Shown: in pieces, positions 19,969 to 20,879 of the stretch
Position numbering within the stretch: position 1 is the first letter of the stretch
Layout of the letters: every line of letters starts with the position of its first letter
NCBI GenBank assembly: GCA_943704495.1
Contig: CALSCR010001873.1
Span: 1-20,879, forward strand
Direction of reading: 5' to 3'
DNA length: 20,879 nucleotides
Source of the DNA: Pigoraptor chileana
Taxonomy: Eukaryota; Opisthokonta; Filasterea
The notes under the pieces: model-generated
Databases searched by the model: none
Seen by the model: the letters and a program-made list of their open reading frames with translations, nothing else
Told to the model about the DNA's origin: nothing
Program-made: the position numbers and the translations under genes

Positions 19969-20798
19969 TCAGTTAGACGCGTGGACACTCAGCGGCCGTG
20001 CGACATTCCCTGACACATACACATGGGGCTCGGGGTGCCCAAACCCCAGCTTCTCGAAAAAGCGAATGGCGCCGGCGTTTTTTGCTTCCGTATCTATGAG
20101 CATCATGCGCGCCTGCATATATACATATTGTGTGTGTGATGAGGAGAGACGAGAGAGGTGAGAGACATGTAGACTAAAGAAGCCAGTAAGGATGCAATCA
20201 TGGGCATGTTTGGCCATGCCTGATTGGCGCGTGAAATGGTGGAGGCACACTTGACGCAAAATGCAGACACCACTGCGGTGGGCAGCCCATTGGTGAGTTG
20301 CCCACCTTTGCCCCAACACAAATTGAGCGGAAGCAGTCGAACATGCGACTGGCAAGGCCGCATCCCTGGAATGCACGGTCCACACCGAGCCACGTAAGAT
20401 AGCCGTACTGCGAGACAAAGGCACAATCAAGGTTAGAAGCTGCAAACAATTTATTGCGCAAAACACATGACTAGCTTTACATCCCGTAACCCTGCATACC
20501 TTCCACGCAGACTGTCGCTTTTCGATCGTCGTCCCCAGGCAAAATCCAATAATCTCATCGGCGTCGTTTGTGGCAACAAGACACATTTCGCCGTCTGTTT
20601 GGTAAAGTTCAACAACTGCAATGACGAAAGATGCGATCCAATCAGACTGCAATTGCAGCAATCAAAGCGTTGAAAGTGAAAAGAATCGTAGAAGAGACGG
20701 AAGGTATCTCCGTGCACACACACACACAATGTGCCATTCACTCACCCCCTGTCTCGTCCCAAAATCGGTATAAGTTCGGATTGACATCGGTGAACAGC
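19969..20798 (-). CDS. GNAT family N-acetyltransferase, C-terminal part (partial)
   Basis: Four minus-strand exons are visible: 20798-20746, 20615-20500, 20407-20306 and 20112-19969. All junctions keep phase, giving about 137 residues ending at a TGA. The first visible exon begins with the third base of a codon, so at least one more exon lies beyond the right edge. The central strands read CLVATNDADEIIGFCLGTTI. The acetyl-CoA-binding motif is WLGVDRAFQGCGLASRMF, fitting the Q/R-x-x-G-x-G/A signature. The C-terminal part, NAGAIRFFEKLGF, is the usual late GNAT segment in which Asn and the aromatic pair precede the last strand. The family transfers acetyl from acetyl-CoA to an amine, often a protein N-terminus or lysine. 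The substrate cannot be told from this fragment. Confidence 0.88.
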
Positions 20799-20879
20799 CT
20801 GCAATGTTAGATGTGGAAACAACAGCCAAACAATGCAGTGAGCACTCATGCCATTGCAGATGCAACATCTACCCCCCCC

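Overview
This is nuclear DNA from an intron-rich eukaryote, most likely a unicellular protist. Five spliced genes fill most of the window. I resolved 28 complete introns of about 90-460 bases, placed by exact phase agreement between exons and by family alignment from memory. There is also a 28-base interstitial run of the CCCTAA/TTAGGG telomere repeat, and CA/GT-rich microsatellites are frequent. A secreted GPI-phospholipase D next to an Aur1-like sphingolipid synthase and a cyanobacterial-style GAF-GAF-PAS cyclase would suit a free-living protist, perhaps holozoan grade, but I cannot name the organism.

Layout. 162-3935 (minus): N-terminal 558 codons of a BLTP1/KIAA1109/Tweek/Csf1 bridge-like lipid transfer protein, running off the left edge. 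3936-4846: divergent promoter region with an 11-base tandem repeat and a TGACG/E-box cluster. 4847-11684 (plus): a 12-exon, about 1500-residue class III adenylate cyclase with armadillo-like, disordered, GAF, GAF, PAS and cyclase parts. 11685-12829: convergent, partly AT-rich spacer with no clear gene. 12830-16659 (minus): complete five-exon GPI-specific phospholipase D, 882 residues. 16660-17461: its upstream region, with degenerate 32-base repeats and a CCAAT box. 17462-18803 (minus): complete two-exon Aur1-type inositol phosphorylceramide synthase, 414 residues. 18804-19968: spacer with a perfect 26-base inverted repeat. 19969-20798 (minus): C-terminal exons of a GNAT acetyltransferase whose 5' end lies beyond the right edge.

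How the genes relate. Three of the five touch GPI/inositol-lipid biology: BLTP1-family proteins are linked to lipid supply for GPI-anchor synthesis, Aur1 makes inositol phosphorylceramide, and GPI-PLD cleaves GPI anchors. In a eukaryote this proximity may be chance. The cyclase is the most unusual gene. Its second GAF domain carries the cyclic-nucleotide-binding NKFDE signature, and its catalytic domain has the Lys/Thr pair of class IIIb enzymes, so cAMP feedback and bicarbonate sensing are both plausible.
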